The notes beneath the pieces were generated by a model that did not search any database, was not told the origin of the DNA, and was given only the letters and a program-made list of their open reading frames with translations. Source: Pseudomonas sp. PH1b (lineage in GTDB: Bacteria; Pseudomonadota; Gammaproteobacteria; Pseudomonadales; Pseudomonadaceae). Taken from it: a DNA stretch of 64,000 nt. The DNA lies in assembly GCF_000633395.1 (NCBI RefSeq), contig NZ_AYMU01000012.1:1-64000 (forward strand). Direction: 5' to 3'. The position numbers were made by a program, and so were the translations under genes. This document shows positions 54,604 to 63,646 of this stretch, piece after piece (position 1 is the first letter of the stretch; every line of letters begins with the position of its first letter).

Positions 54604-54771
54604 CGCTGCCTTGGCCGGCAACCCATTGCACACCCCCGAACCACGGCGCGACAGCCACCTGACGCGGCTTGGGCCTTCGGCCTGAAAGGCCGCGCGCCAT
54701 ACCGTAAAAAGCCACCGCGCTGTTTCTCACTTGGCGCGGCCTGATCCATCCCTCATGAAGGAGTCAACGAG

Positions 54772-55278
54772 ATGAACCTGACCATCCGCAACGAAAGCAC
54801 CGAAGACATCGAGACCATCACTGAACTGACTGCCGCGGCGTTCGCCCAGCAAGCCCACTCCAGCCACACCGAGCACTTCATCGTCAACGCACTGCGCCGT
54901 GCCGGGCAATTGACCCTGTCCCTGGTGGCCGAAGAGCAGGGCACCCTGGTTGGGCATGTGGCGATTTCGCCGGTCACCCTGTCGGGCGGGGAAGTCGGCT
55001 GGTACGGGCTCGGGCCCATATCCGTGCGGCCGGACCGACAAGGCCAGGGCATCGGCTCAAGCCTGATGCGAGCCGCGCTGGCCGACTTGCAGAACCTTGG
55101 GGCCCAGGGCTGCGTGGTGCTGGGCGACCCTGGCTACTACCAACGCTTCGGCTTCCAAGCCTATGACGGTTTGCAGTTGCCCGGCGTGCCTCAAGGGTAT
55201 TTCCAGACGTTGTCCTTCGGCGGTGCCTTGCCTGCAGGCACGGTGCACTACGCGGAATCCTTCGCCGCCAGCCAATAA
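54772..55278 (+). CDS. GNAT-family N-acetyltransferase (YhbS-like)
   Basis: A 168-residue acetyltransferase with LGPISVRPDRQGQGIGSSLMRAAL (about 82-105), the acetyl-CoA loop RxxGxG, and VLGDPGYYQRFGF (about 119), typical of YhbS-type GNATs. AAGGAG precedes the ATG. Substrate unknown. Confidence 0.87.
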   Translation: MNLTIRNESTEDIETITELTAAAFAQQAHSSHTEHFIVNALRRAGQLTLSLVAEEQGTLVGHVAISPVTLSGGEVGWYGLGPISVRPDRQGQGIGSSLMRAALADLQNLGAQGCVVLGDPGYYQRFGFQAYDGLQLPGVPQGYFQTLSFGGALPAGTVHYAESFAASQ

Positions 55279-55327
55279 GGCCTGAGGCGCCTGATTCAAG
55301 GGCCGCCCTGCCCCCTGGCCGAACTGT

Positions 55328-56281
55328 TCAGCGGGCGGCGACCGGACGCCGGGGGCGGTTCAATCCTGTGCTGCCGGCCGTCTCGCCCGGCGGCGCCTCA
55401 GCCGACTTCTGCAACCCTGCAATCAAAGTCTCGATAAAAAACCCCAGGCTCTGCGGCAGCACCCGCTTGGGCATGGTCAGCACCTGGATGTCCCGATCGC
55501 CCAGGCGCGGGTTGGACAGCGGCACCGACACCAGCCCATCCATGCCCTGCCCTTCGCCACTGATGGCGCTGGCAAAGGCCACCGTATCCGACTGGCGCAC
55601 AAACTCATGCAGGGCCCCGGAAAAGTTGCAGGTCATCACCTGATCGAAGCTCAGGCCGTCCAGCTGGCACACCAGGTCCAGCAGTTGCCGCTGGGTGGTG
55701 CCCTTGGGCGTCAAGGCCACGGGAAACGCCTGTACCTGCTCCAACGACAGCACCCCAGCGTTGGCCAGTGGATGCCCCGCCCGCATCAGGGCGCGAATCG
55801 GCGAGCGGATCGAGTAGCACACATTTACCCCCTCCACCGGTTCGGTGCTGAAGGTCAGCCCGACATCCGCCTCGCCGCGGCGAATGCGCTGCACGCACTC
55901 GTGGGGCGAGATCACGTCCAGGCGGTACTCGGCTCCGGGCCGCAGGCGGTAATGCTCCAGCAGCACCCGCGGCAGGAAATACCGCGACAGGCCCTCGGTG
56001 GATACCAGGCGGATCACCTTGGCTCCCGGGTAACCCTCGCCGCGCAGCTCGGCCAGGATGTTCTCCTGCTCCAGCCAGGTACGCCGGGCATGTTCGGCCA
56101 GGGCCTCGCCGGCAGCGGTGAGTTGCATGCCCCGCGGACGCCGCTCGAACAGCGCCACGCCAACGCTCTCTTCCAGCAGGGCGATCTGCCGGCTCACCGC
56201 GCTGGGGGCGATGTGCAAACGCTCCCCTGCGGCGGCCAGGGAGCCGGCATCGATCACCGCCAGAAAATACCGATAGTCCAT
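55328..56281 (-). CDS. LysR-family transcriptional regulator
   Basis: A 317-residue regulator with helix-turn-helix SLAAAGERLHIAPSAVSRQI (about 15-34) and a co-inducer domain (about 88-295). AAGGAG lies six bases before the chosen ATG (MDYRYFLAV); the eight-codon extension has no site. It diverges from the M20 peptidase/MFS transporter pair and probably controls them. Confidence 0.9.
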   Translation of the reverse strand: MDYRYFLAVIDAGSLAAAGERLHIAPSAVSRQIALLEESVGVALFERRPRGMQLTAAGEALAEHARRTWLEQENILAELRGEGYPGAKVIRLVSTEGLSRYFLPRVLLEHYRLRPGAEYRLDVISPHECVQRIRRGEADVGLTFSTEPVEGVNVCYSIRSPIRALMRAGHPLANAGVLSLEQVQAFPVALTPKGTTQRQLLDLVCQLDGLSFDQVMTCNFSGALHEFVRQSDTVAFASAISGEGQGMDGLVSVPLSNPRLGDRDIQVLTMPKRVLPQSLGFFIETLIAGLQKSAEAPPGETAGSTGLNRPRRPVAAR

Positions 56282-56397
56282 CTGCGTCTCCTTGCAGGCA
56301 TCCAATTTTTAGAATCATGCCTTCAAAAAACAGCAATATACAGATGCCTTGGCCAACTCCACCATGGGCCCGTTCCCCTTGCCCGACCGGAGTTGCA

Positions 56398-57777
56398 ATG
56401 ACCAAGCAAGCTGCCCTGACTGGCGTGCGCCAGTACCTGGACGACGGCCACTTTGAACAGGACCTGCGGCGCCGGGTGGCGTTTCGCAGTGACAGCCAGG
56501 ACCCGGCCCACGCCAGCGAGCTGCCGCGCTATTTGCTGGAAGAAATCCAGCCACTGCTGCAGCGCCTGGGCTTCGACTGCCAACTGCTGGCCAACCCCGA
56601 GGCCGGTGGGCCGTTCCTGATTGCCACGCGCCTGGAAGACCCGGCGCTGCACACGGTGCTCAGCTACGGCCACGGCGACGTGGTGCCGGGTTACGCCGAA
56701 CAGTGGCGCGCCGGCCTGAATCCCTGGCAACTGACCCTGGAGGGCGAGCGCTGGTACGGCCGTGGCACCGCCGACAACAAGGGCCAGCACAGCATCAACC
56801 TGGCGGCCCTGGAGCAGGTGCTCAAGGCCCGCAACGGGCGCCTGGGTTTCAACCTCAAGCTGCTGTTCGAAATGGGCGAGGAAGCCGGTTCCCCGGGGCT
56901 GCGCCAACTGTGCCAGGAGCAGCGCGAACTGCTGCGGGCCGATGTGTTCATCGCCTCCGACGGCCCACGGCTGAATCAGGCGCGGCCGACGCTGTTCCTC
57001 GGCTCCCGGGGCTCGGCGCAGTTCCGCCTGGAGCTCAACACCCGGGACAAAGGCCTGCACTCGGGCAACTGGGGCGGGGTCATGAGCAACCCCGGCGTGG
57101 TGCTGGCCAACGCCCTGGCCAGCCTGGTGGACCAGCACGGCCGCATCCGCTGCCGCGAACTGCTGCCGGCGCACATTCCCGACAATGTGCGCGCCGCCAT
57201 CGCCGACCTGGAGATTGATCGCGACTCCCTGGGCCGGCCCCTGGACGAAAACTGGGGCGAACCGGGGCTGACCCTGGGCGAGCGCCTGTTCGCCTGGAAC
57301 ACCCTGGAGATTCTCGCCTTCAGCACCGGCAACCCGCAAAAACCGGTGAACGCGATCCCACCCCGGGCCGTGGCCTTCTGCCAACTGCGCTTTGTTCTCG
57401 GCACCCCCTGGCAGCAGCTGGAAAGCCTGCTGCGGGCGCACCTGGACCGCGAAGGTTTCCACCAGGTCGAGATCATCATGGAGCGCTGCTCCCCGGCCAC
57501 CCGCCTGGACCCGGACAACCCCTGGGTCCGGTTCGCCAAAACCTCGATTGCAGGCAGCAGTGCGCAGCGCCTGGCGCTGTTGCCGAACCTGGCGGGCACC
57601 CTGCCCAACGACATCTTTGCCGAAGTGCTGGGGCTGCCGACCCTGTGGATTCCCCACTCCTACCCCGGCTGCTCGCAGCACGCCCCGGACGAACACCTGC
57701 TGCTGCCGGTGATTCGTGAAGGCCTGGAGATCATGACGGCCCTGTTCTGGGACCTGGGGGACCTGCCCCGGGCCTGA
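56398..57777 (+). CDS. M20-family metallopeptidase (amidohydrolase/dipeptidase)
   Basis: A 459-residue zinc hydrolase with metal ligand H92 and D94 (YGHGDVVPG), bridging D126 (GTADNKGQ), catalytic E161 and E162 (EMGEEAGSPG), and the dimerisation domain at about 215-330. It cleaves an amide bond in a small peptide or acyl-amino acid. GGAG precedes the ATG; a 27-codon extension lies in the promoter and is not supported. With the MFS transporter it forms an uptake-and-hydrolysis pair. Confidence 0.87.
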   Translation: MTKQAALTGVRQYLDDGHFEQDLRRRVAFRSDSQDPAHASELPRYLLEEIQPLLQRLGFDCQLLANPEAGGPFLIATRLEDPALHTVLSYGHGDVVPGYAEQWRAGLNPWQLTLEGERWYGRGTADNKGQHSINLAALEQVLKARNGRLGFNLKLLFEMGEEAGSPGLRQLCQEQRELLRADVFIASDGPRLNQARPTLFLGSRGSAQFRLELNTRDKGLHSGNWGGVMSNPGVVLANALASLVDQHGRIRCRELLPAHIPDNVRAAIADLEIDRDSLGRPLDENWGEPGLTLGERLFAWNTLEILAFSTGNPQKPVNAIPPRAVAFCQLRFVLGTPWQQLESLLRAHLDREGFHQVEIIMERCSPATRLDPDNPWVRFAKTSIAGSSAQRLALLPNLAGTLPNDIFAEVLGLPTLWIPHSYPGCSQHAPDEHLLLPVIREGLEIMTALFWDLGDLPRA

Positions 57778-57852
57778 GGCCATCGCTTACCCCGCTCGAC
57801 TCTGGTCGAGCACCTGTCGCTCAAAATCCAACAATAAGCAGGAGCGTCTCGT

Positions 57853-59139
57853 ATGACAGAGTTAGCCGCCACCTCGACCGCGATCCGGGTCGAACCCAAG
57901 GCCCTGTGGAAACCCATAGGCGCCGCCCTGATCGGCAACACCCTGGAGTGGTTCGACCTGTCGATCTACGCCTACTTCGCCCTGACCATCAGCCAGGTGT
58001 TCTTTCCCACGGCCGACCCGACCTTTTCCCTGCTGCTGGCCTTTGCCACCTTCGGCATCTCGTTCCTGATCCGCCCCCTGGGCGCGGCAGTGCTGGGCTC
58101 CTACGCCGACCGCCGGGGCCGCAAGAAGGCCCTGACCCTGTCGATCCTGATCATGCTGGCGGGCACCCTGCTGATCGCCATCATGCCCAGCTACGCCACC
58201 CTGGGCATCGCCGCGCCGATCGGCATTCTTGTGGCCCGGCTGCTGCAGGGCTTCTCCGCCGGTGGCGAGTTCGGCACCTCCACCGCCTTCATGCTCGAAC
58301 ACGCGCCGCCGCGCACCCGGCACTTTGTCGCCAGCCTGCAGTTCGCCAGCCAGGGTTTTGGCGTGGTCATCGCCTCGACCTTCGGCTACTTCCTGACCAA
58401 GCACCTCGATCCCCAGCAGATGCTCGACTGGGGCTGGCGCGTACCGTTCTTCTTCGGCCTGCTGCTGGGCCCGGTGGGCCTGTACATCCGCCGCACGGTG
58501 GACGAGTCGCCGGACTTCAAGGCCAGCGAACCAGGGGAGCGCCCATTGCGCGAAGTGCTGGTGACCCAGAAGACCCTGCTGTTGATCGCCATGGGCACCC
58601 TGGTGGTGTCCACCGCCTCGAACTACATGATCCAGTACATGCCGTCCTACGCTGCCACCAGCCTGAACATCGCCCAGTCCTCGGGCTTTCTGGCGACCCT
58701 CACCGGCGGCCTGATCCTGACCCTAGTCACGCCCATCGTCGGCTACCTGTCCGGCCATATCGGGCGCCTGAAAATCATGCTGGCAGCCGCGGTGGTCTAC
58801 GCCGTGGCGATCCTGCCGGCGTTCTTCTGGCTCAACAGCCGCCCCAGCGCCAGCTCCCTGCTGTTGGTGGTGGCGATGATGGCCCTGATCAAGGCGGTGT
58901 ACTTCGCCCCGTTGCCGTCGCTGATGGCGGACATCTTCCCGGTGCGCACCCGGGTCACCGGCATGTCCCTGAGCTACAACCTCGGCGTCACGATCTTCGG
59001 TGGTTTTGCCCCGGTGATCGCCACCGGACTGATTGCTCTGAGCGGCTCGCAACTGGCGCCGAGTTTCTACCTGATGCTGGCGGCAGCGTTGAGCGTCGCA
59101 GCCCTGTTGATGGCGCGCAAAAAACTTGGAATGACCTGA
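57853..59139 (+). CDS. MFS metabolite:H+ symporter (MHS family)
   Basis: A 428-residue transporter with 12 predicted helices. The MHS signatures GNTLEWFDLSIYAYFA (about 28-43), RPLGAAVLGSYADRRGRKKAL (about 74-94) and QGFSAGGEFGTSTAFMLE are complete. Family members import organic acids such as citrate, shikimate or betaines with protons. It lies 75 bases after the peptidase gene. The substrate is probably the peptidase's substrate. Confidence 0.9.
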   Translation: MTELAATSTAIRVEPKALWKPIGAALIGNTLEWFDLSIYAYFALTISQVFFPTADPTFSLLLAFATFGISFLIRPLGAAVLGSYADRRGRKKALTLSILIMLAGTLLIAIMPSYATLGIAAPIGILVARLLQGFSAGGEFGTSTAFMLEHAPPRTRHFVASLQFASQGFGVVIASTFGYFLTKHLDPQQMLDWGWRVPFFFGLLLGPVGLYIRRTVDESPDFKASEPGERPLREVLVTQKTLLLIAMGTLVVSTASNYMIQYMPSYAATSLNIAQSSGFLATLTGGLILTLVTPIVGYLSGHIGRLKIMLAAAVVYAVAILPAFFWLNSRPSASSLLLVVAMMALIKAVYFAPLPSLMADIFPVRTRVTGMSLSYNLGVTIFGGFAPVIATGLIALSGSQLAPSFYLMLAAALSVAALLMARKKLGMT

Positions 59140-59162
59140 GAGAGGGCCAAGCCAAACTCCGT

Positions 59163-59465
59163 GTAGGAGCCGGCTTGCCGGCGAACAGGCCCTTGGGCTT
59201 TGCAGCGTCTGGGCGGACGCCTTCGCTGGCAAGCCAGCTCCTACAGCAGGCAGATAGTCCGCGCCGTTCCCCGTAGGAGCCGGCTTGCCGGCGAACAGGC
59301 CCTTGGGCCTTGCATCGTCTGGGCGGACGCCTTCGCTGGCAAGCCAGCTCCTACAGCAGGCAGATGGTCCGTGCAGATCCCTGTAGGAGCCGGCTTGCCG
59401 GCGAACAGGCCCTTGGGCCTTGCAGCGTCTGGGTGGGCGCCTTCGCTGGCAAGCCAGCTCCTACT
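59163..59465. repeat. Tandem REPIN array, three units, 110-base period
   Basis: GTAGGAGCCGGCTTGCCGGC starts at 59163, 59273 and 59383, each paired with CTTCGCTGGCAAGCCAGCTC. The last right arm runs over the stop codon of the lipoprotein gene, so the final codons of that gene sit in the REP. Confidence 0.92.
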
Positions 59466-60186
59466 GGACCGGCAAGAAATTCATCAGCAACAAGCTCTGC
59501 GCATAATTGAGCCCCACCCGACGGTAGCGCTCGTCGAGCATATGCGTCAGTAGATCCAGGCGCGCGACGATCTTGCCGAACTCCACGGCAAAACTCAGGT
59601 TGCTGCCCTCTTCGGAAATCTCGTTGGAGAACAGCAACAGTACGCCGTTGGCATCCTGGCGTTGGCTCAGCAGCCAGGTGGCCTTTTCGATGTTGCGCGC
59701 GGCGTTGCTGACAAATTGCGGGTCGATGCTGTCGGTCATGTAGAACTCGGTCCGCCCGCCATGGGCCGTCACCAGCATGCTGCCAATGGCATAGATAAAG
59801 GCCCCGACCCGATCGCCCTGGAACTCCGGGCTCAGGGAATAACTCAGGGCCGCCAGGTCGCGGCGATCCCCCAGGGCCGGTAGCGGCTGGCGCTGTTCAA
59901 TGGCATTGCGGATCTGCCGCTGGGCCGTGGTGCCATCGGGATAGCCCGACTTGCGCCACTGGCTGGGGTTGCGCAGGTAGAGCTTGCTCATCAGCAGGTA
60001 CAGGCTCTGCAGGTTGTCGCGCATGCCGATGGTGGCCATGCGGTCGACGCTGGTCTGGAAGAATTCGTCAGGCTTGCCTTCACGAAACTGTTTGGCGATG
60101 TCGCGCCCTTGCTGCTGGGTGCAGGCGCTGGCGCTGAGTATCAGCAGCCCTGCCAGCAGCAGGCGCTGAAAGCGGGTTTGCATCAT
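59461..60186 (-). CDS. Conserved hypothetical lipoprotein
   Basis: A 241-residue protein with a lipoprotein-like signal (LLAGLLILSASAC, Cys about 22) and a helical mature part (GKPDEFFQTSVDRMATIGM, DDLQSLYLLMSKLYLRNP-like segment). I do not recognise a function. Longer frames reach 60414 but cross the terminator region of the aco operon. The translation start is uncertain (ATG 60186, 60183 or 60210). It lies downstream of the butanediol dehydrogenase gene on the same strand but is probably a separate unit. Confidence 0.75.
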   Translation of the reverse strand: MMQTRFQRLLLAGLLILSASACTQQQGRDIAKQFREGKPDEFFQTSVDRMATIGMRDNLQSLYLLMSKLYLRNPSQWRKSGYPDGTTAQRQIRNAIEQRQPLPALGDRRDLAALSYSLSPEFQGDRVGAFIYAIGSMLVTAHGGRTEFYMTDSIDPQFVSNAARNIEKATWLLSQRQDANGVLLLFSNEISEEGSNLSFAVEFGKIVARLDLLTHMLDERYRRVGLNYAQSLLLMNFLPVQ

Positions 60187-60321
60187 GCAAGAAGAGGGAG
60201 CGTAGGCCATCGGCACCGGGTCAGGATTCACGGGCTGCGGCGGGGATCGGCGCGGCCAGGCCTGGTGATAGAACGCAAAACTGTAAAAAAGTGCGATGAC
60301 CGCTGGCGGCCATCGCCAAAT

Positions 60322-60337
60322 CGCTCGTTTACGAGCG
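60322..60337 (-). terminator. Hairpin at the end of the aco operon
   Basis: CGCTCG (60322-60327) and CGAGCG (60332-60337) pair perfectly, with the stop codon of the butanediol dehydrogenase gene in the loop. Only ATTTGG follows on the minus strand, so terminator strength is uncertain. Confidence 0.45.
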
Positions 60338-61432
60338 TCGCAACTGACCGGGGGAAACAATGATCTTGACGTTGTGCTCCTTGTTGTTGACCAGCTCTTC
60401 GAAGCCCTGGCCAACGATCTCTTCCAGCTGAATGCGCCCAGTCACCAGGGGTGAGATATCCAGGCGGCCATCGGCGATAAAGGCGATCACATCGGCGAAC
60501 TCACCGTTGTAGGCCAGGGCCCCCAGCACCTGTTTCTCGGTGGCCACCAGCTCGAAGAAGTTGAACTCGCTGGGCTCTTCGAAGATCCCCACCAGCACGC
60601 ACTTGCCGGCCTTGCGGATCAGGTCGATGGCCAGCTTGGCGGTGTGCTTGTTGCCGATGCATTCAAAGCTGACATCGGCCCCCAGCCCGCCGGTCAGGCG
60701 CTTGACCTCGGCCAGGGCGTCGCACTCCTTGGGATCGAGCACGTGGGTCGCGCCGACTTCCAGGGCCTTGGCCTTGCGTGCGCCGGACATTTCCAGGGCG
60801 ATCACCTGGGCCGCACCGGCGGCCTTGGCGCACATGATGGTGCACAGGCCGATGGTGCCGGCACCGACCACCACCACGTTCTGCCCCAGCAGGCTGCCGG
60901 CCTTTTTCACCGCGTGCATGCCCACCGCCAGCGGCTCGATCAGCGCTCCGGCCTCGGCGGGAAAGTTGGCCGGCAAGGCGTACAGCAGGTTGGCCGGGAC
61001 GTTGACCAATTCGGCGAAGGCGCCGTTGTTCATCAGCCCGGTAAAGGCCAGGTTTTCACAGATGTTGTACAGGCCGTGGGTGCAGTAGTAGCAGGTGCCG
61101 CAGTGCTGGCAGGCGTCGGCGGCCACTGGCTGGCCGACGCTGAAACCCTGGACCCCTTCGCCCAGGGCGACTATCTCGCCGCAGAACTCGTGGCCGAGGA
61201 TGCACTGGCCCTTGATCCCGGTCAGCGGGTGCGGTGCGTCCACCGGAATGAACACCGGCCCGGCCACGTACTCGTGCAGGTCAGAGCCGCAGATGCCGCA
61301 CCAGTCGACGCGGATCTGCACCCAGCCGGCAGGCGGCGCGTCGGGCAGCGGTACGTCTTCGACGCGGATATCGTGGCGGCCGTGCCAGACCGCGGCACGC
61401 ATGCTGGGAACCGGCTTGAGGGAAACACTCAT
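60329..61432 (-). CDS. bdhA: (R,R)-2,3-butanediol dehydrogenase, zinc-type
   Basis: A 367-residue medium-chain dehydrogenase. Catalytic zinc ligands are in DWCGICGSDLHEY (about 43) and GHEFCGE (about 80); the structural zinc cysteines are CQHCGTCYYCTHGLYNIC (about 108-125). The NAD fold is VVVVGAGTIGLC (about 184). It interconverts 2,3-butanediol and acetoin, feeding the acetoin dehydrogenase complex encoded upstream. AAGGAGAAGCC precedes the ATG. Last gene of the aco operon, 58 bases after acoC. Confidence 0.9.
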   Translation of the reverse strand: MSVSLKPVPSMRAAVWHGRHDIRVEDVPLPDAPPAGWVQIRVDWCGICGSDLHEYVAGPVFIPVDAPHPLTGIKGQCILGHEFCGEIVALGEGVQGFSVGQPVAADACQHCGTCYYCTHGLYNICENLAFTGLMNNGAFAELVNVPANLLYALPANFPAEAGALIEPLAVGMHAVKKAGSLLGQNVVVVGAGTIGLCTIMCAKAAGAAQVIALEMSGARKAKALEVGATHVLDPKECDALAEVKRLTGGLGADVSFECIGNKHTAKLAIDLIRKAGKCVLVGIFEEPSEFNFFELVATEKQVLGALAYNGEFADVIAFIADGRLDISPLVTGRIQLEEIVGQGFEELVNNKEHNVKIIVSPGQLRRS

Positions 61433-61490
61433 CTTGGCTTCTCCTTATTCTTGTAGAGATGCGACGGCCCCCTGGCCGCCGCAGAACACC

Positions 61491-62603
61491 TCAGTGCTGC
61501 TGGATAAAGTCGAGGATCAGGCGGTTGACCTGCTCCGCCGCTTCCATCTGCAGCATGTGCCCCTGCCCCGGTAGCACCTCGATCTGCGCCTTGAGATCGG
61601 CGCTGTGGCTCACCGGGATGATCCGGTCATCGCTGCCCCAGATCACCAGCACCGGCTGCGGCCCGTCCTGCACCACCGGGCGCAGGTCGGCCTGCTGGCG
61701 GCCGTCGGCGAAGAGGTTGCTAGCAAGCTGCCCGAGGGCCGCCTGCACCCCTTCCAGGCGCTTGTACTTGAGCATGTCGTCGAGCATCTGCCGGTTCACC
61801 AGCTCGGCATTGCAGAACAGCTGCACCAGCTGCGGCTTGAGGGCATTGCGGTTGCTGGCCTCGACAAAGCCTTGCAGGTAGTCGCCGTTGATCTCGCGGC
61901 CCAGCCCGGCGCTGCCGATCAGGGTCAGGGAACGCACGCGGTCTGGCGCCAGCCGCGCGGTGTTGAGGGACACCGCGCCGCCCATGGAGTGGCCCACCAG
62001 ATGGGCCACGGGAATCTCCAGGTGATCCAGCAGCGCCAGCAGCACTTCGCTCAACTCGTCCAGGTCACCCCGTTGCAGGGCCTTGGTCGACTCGCCGTGG
62101 CCCGGCAGGTCCAGGGCGATCACCCGGCGCCCGACGGCCAGGGCTTCGTGGTTGAACAGCCAGTTGTTGAGGTCACCGCCAAAGCCGTGCACCAGCAGCA
62201 CTGGCGTGGCGCCTTCACCGCGCTCGAAATAACGGATCAGCCGGCCGCCGATTTCCACCTTCTGCGGCGCCGGGCCGCTGTCTTCGTCGGCGCTGTCGCC
62301 GGGCACGAAGCTGGCCTGGAACTGCTCGATCACCGCGTCGATCTCGGCGTCGCTGGCCTCGCCATCGACCACGATGCCCAGCAGCGCGCCCACCGCCAGG
62401 GTCTCGTCCTGACGGGCGATCTGCCGGCGCAGGATGCCGGAGAACGGCGCCTCGACGCTGCTGGAGATCTTGTCGGTCTCCACGTCCAGCACTTCATCGC
62501 CCTTGCTGATGCTCTGGCCTTCTTCCTTGAGCCAGGCATCGACCCGGCCCTCGGTCATCGACAGGCCCCACTTGGGCATGGTCAGGGTATGGATCTGGCT
62601 CAT
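61491..62603 (-). CDS. acoC: Acetoin dehydrogenase complex E2, dihydrolipoyl acetyltransferase
   Basis: A 370-residue E2 with one lipoyl domain (1-80; lipoyl-lysine K45 in VETDKISSS), a linker rich in Asp/Glu, and an alpha/beta-hydrolase-like catalytic domain (about 110-370) with LLVHGFGGDLNNW, nucleophile motif GHSMGG (about 198) and catalytic His in GQGHMLQ. This hydrolase-type E2 is specific to acetoin complexes, which cleave acetoin to acetyl-CoA and acetaldehyde. The ATG overlaps the acoB stop by one base (TGATG), with GGAG six bases upstream. Confidence 0.93.
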   Translation of the reverse strand: MSQIHTLTMPKWGLSMTEGRVDAWLKEEGQSISKGDEVLDVETDKISSSVEAPFSGILRRQIARQDETLAVGALLGIVVDGEASDAEIDAVIEQFQASFVPGDSADEDSGPAPQKVEIGGRLIRYFERGEGATPVLLVHGFGGDLNNWLFNHEALAVGRRVIALDLPGHGESTKALQRGDLDELSEVLLALLDHLEIPVAHLVGHSMGGAVSLNTARLAPDRVRSLTLIGSAGLGREINGDYLQGFVEASNRNALKPQLVQLFCNAELVNRQMLDDMLKYKRLEGVQAALGQLASNLFADGRQQADLRPVVQDGPQPVLVIWGSDDRIIPVSHSADLKAQIEVLPGQGHMLQMEAAEQVNRLILDFIQQH

Positions 62604-63616
62604 CAGCGGCTCCACTCGATCACGTTGAGCACGGCTTTCTCGATCTTCGCCGCGTCAGGGATGTACAGGTCTTCCAGGGCGTCGGAGAACGGCACTGGCG
62701 TATGGGGCGCGGTGACCATTTCGATCGGCGCCTTGAGGGCGGCGAAGGCTTTCTGCGCCACCAGCGCCGAGATGTCGGTGGCCATGGAGCAGCGCGGGTT
62801 GGCTTCGTCGATCACCACCAGGCGCCCGGTCTTCTCCACGCTTTCCAGGATGCTGTCTTCGTCCAGGGGGCTGGTGGTGCGCAGGTCGATCACCTCGCAG
62901 TCGATGCCGCGCGCGGACAGCGCGCGGGCCGCCTCCAGGGCGGTGTTCACCGTGCGCCCGTAGGACACCAGGGTCACGTCCTTGCCGTCGCGCAGGAAGT
63001 TGGCCTCGCCGAAGGGAATCACGTAGGACTCTTCCGGCACTTCGCCCTGCAGGCTGTAGAGCAGCTTGTGCTCGCAGAAGATCACCGGGTCGTTGTCGCG
63101 GATCGCCTGGATCAGCAGGCCCTTGGCGTCGTAGGGCGACGACGGGCAAACCACTTTCAGCCCGGGGATGTGGGTCCACAGCGAGGTGAGCATCTGCGAG
63201 TGCTGGGCCGCGGCGCGCAGGCCGGCGCCGACCATGGTGCGGATCACCAGCGGGGTCTGGGCCTTGCCGCCGAACATGTAGCGAAACTTCGCCGCCTGGT
63301 TGAGGATCTGGTCCAGGCAGCAGCCGGCGAAGTCGACGAACATCAGCTCGCACACCGGGCGCACGCCACGGGTGGCGGCGCCGACTGCGGCGCCGACGTA
63401 GCCGATCTCCGACAACGGGGTGTCCAGCACCCGCCCGGGGAATTGATGGTAGAGGCCCTTGGTCACCCCGAGCACGCCGCCCCAGGCGTCGTTGTCGCCG
63501 GGGGCGCCGGCACCGCCGGCCACGTCTTCCCCCATGATGAACACGCTGGGGTCGCGCCGCATTTCCTGGGCCAGGGCTTCGTTGATGGCCTGCTGGTAAC
63601 TGATTTTTCTCGCCAT
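62603..63616 (-). CDS. acoB: Acetoin dehydrogenase E1 component, beta subunit
   Basis: A 337-residue transketolase-like beta subunit (MARKISYQQAINEALAQEMRR; MGEDVAGGAGAPGDNDAWGG; DTPLSEIGYVGAAVGAA). It forms the thiamine-diphosphate site with AcoA. It lies 30 bases after acoA and is coupled to acoC by a one-base stop/start overlap. Confidence 0.94.
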   Translation of the reverse strand: MARKISYQQAINEALAQEMRRDPSVFIMGEDVAGGAGAPGDNDAWGGVLGVTKGLYHQFPGRVLDTPLSEIGYVGAAVGAATRGVRPVCELMFVDFAGCCLDQILNQAAKFRYMFGGKAQTPLVIRTMVGAGLRAAAQHSQMLTSLWTHIPGLKVVCPSSPYDAKGLLIQAIRDNDPVIFCEHKLLYSLQGEVPEESYVIPFGEANFLRDGKDVTLVSYGRTVNTALEAARALSARGIDCEVIDLRTTSPLDEDSILESVEKTGRLVVIDEANPRCSMATDISALVAQKAFAALKAPIEMVTAPHTPVPFSDALEDLYIPDAAKIEKAVLNVIEWSR

Positions 63617-63646
63617 GATGGTGGTCTCTTGTTGTTCTGTGGGGCG

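Noticed and set aside
56323-57783. A 486-codon open frame exactly opposite the M20 peptidase
   Set aside because: Same length by chance of stop-free high-GC antisense; no recognisable protein features.
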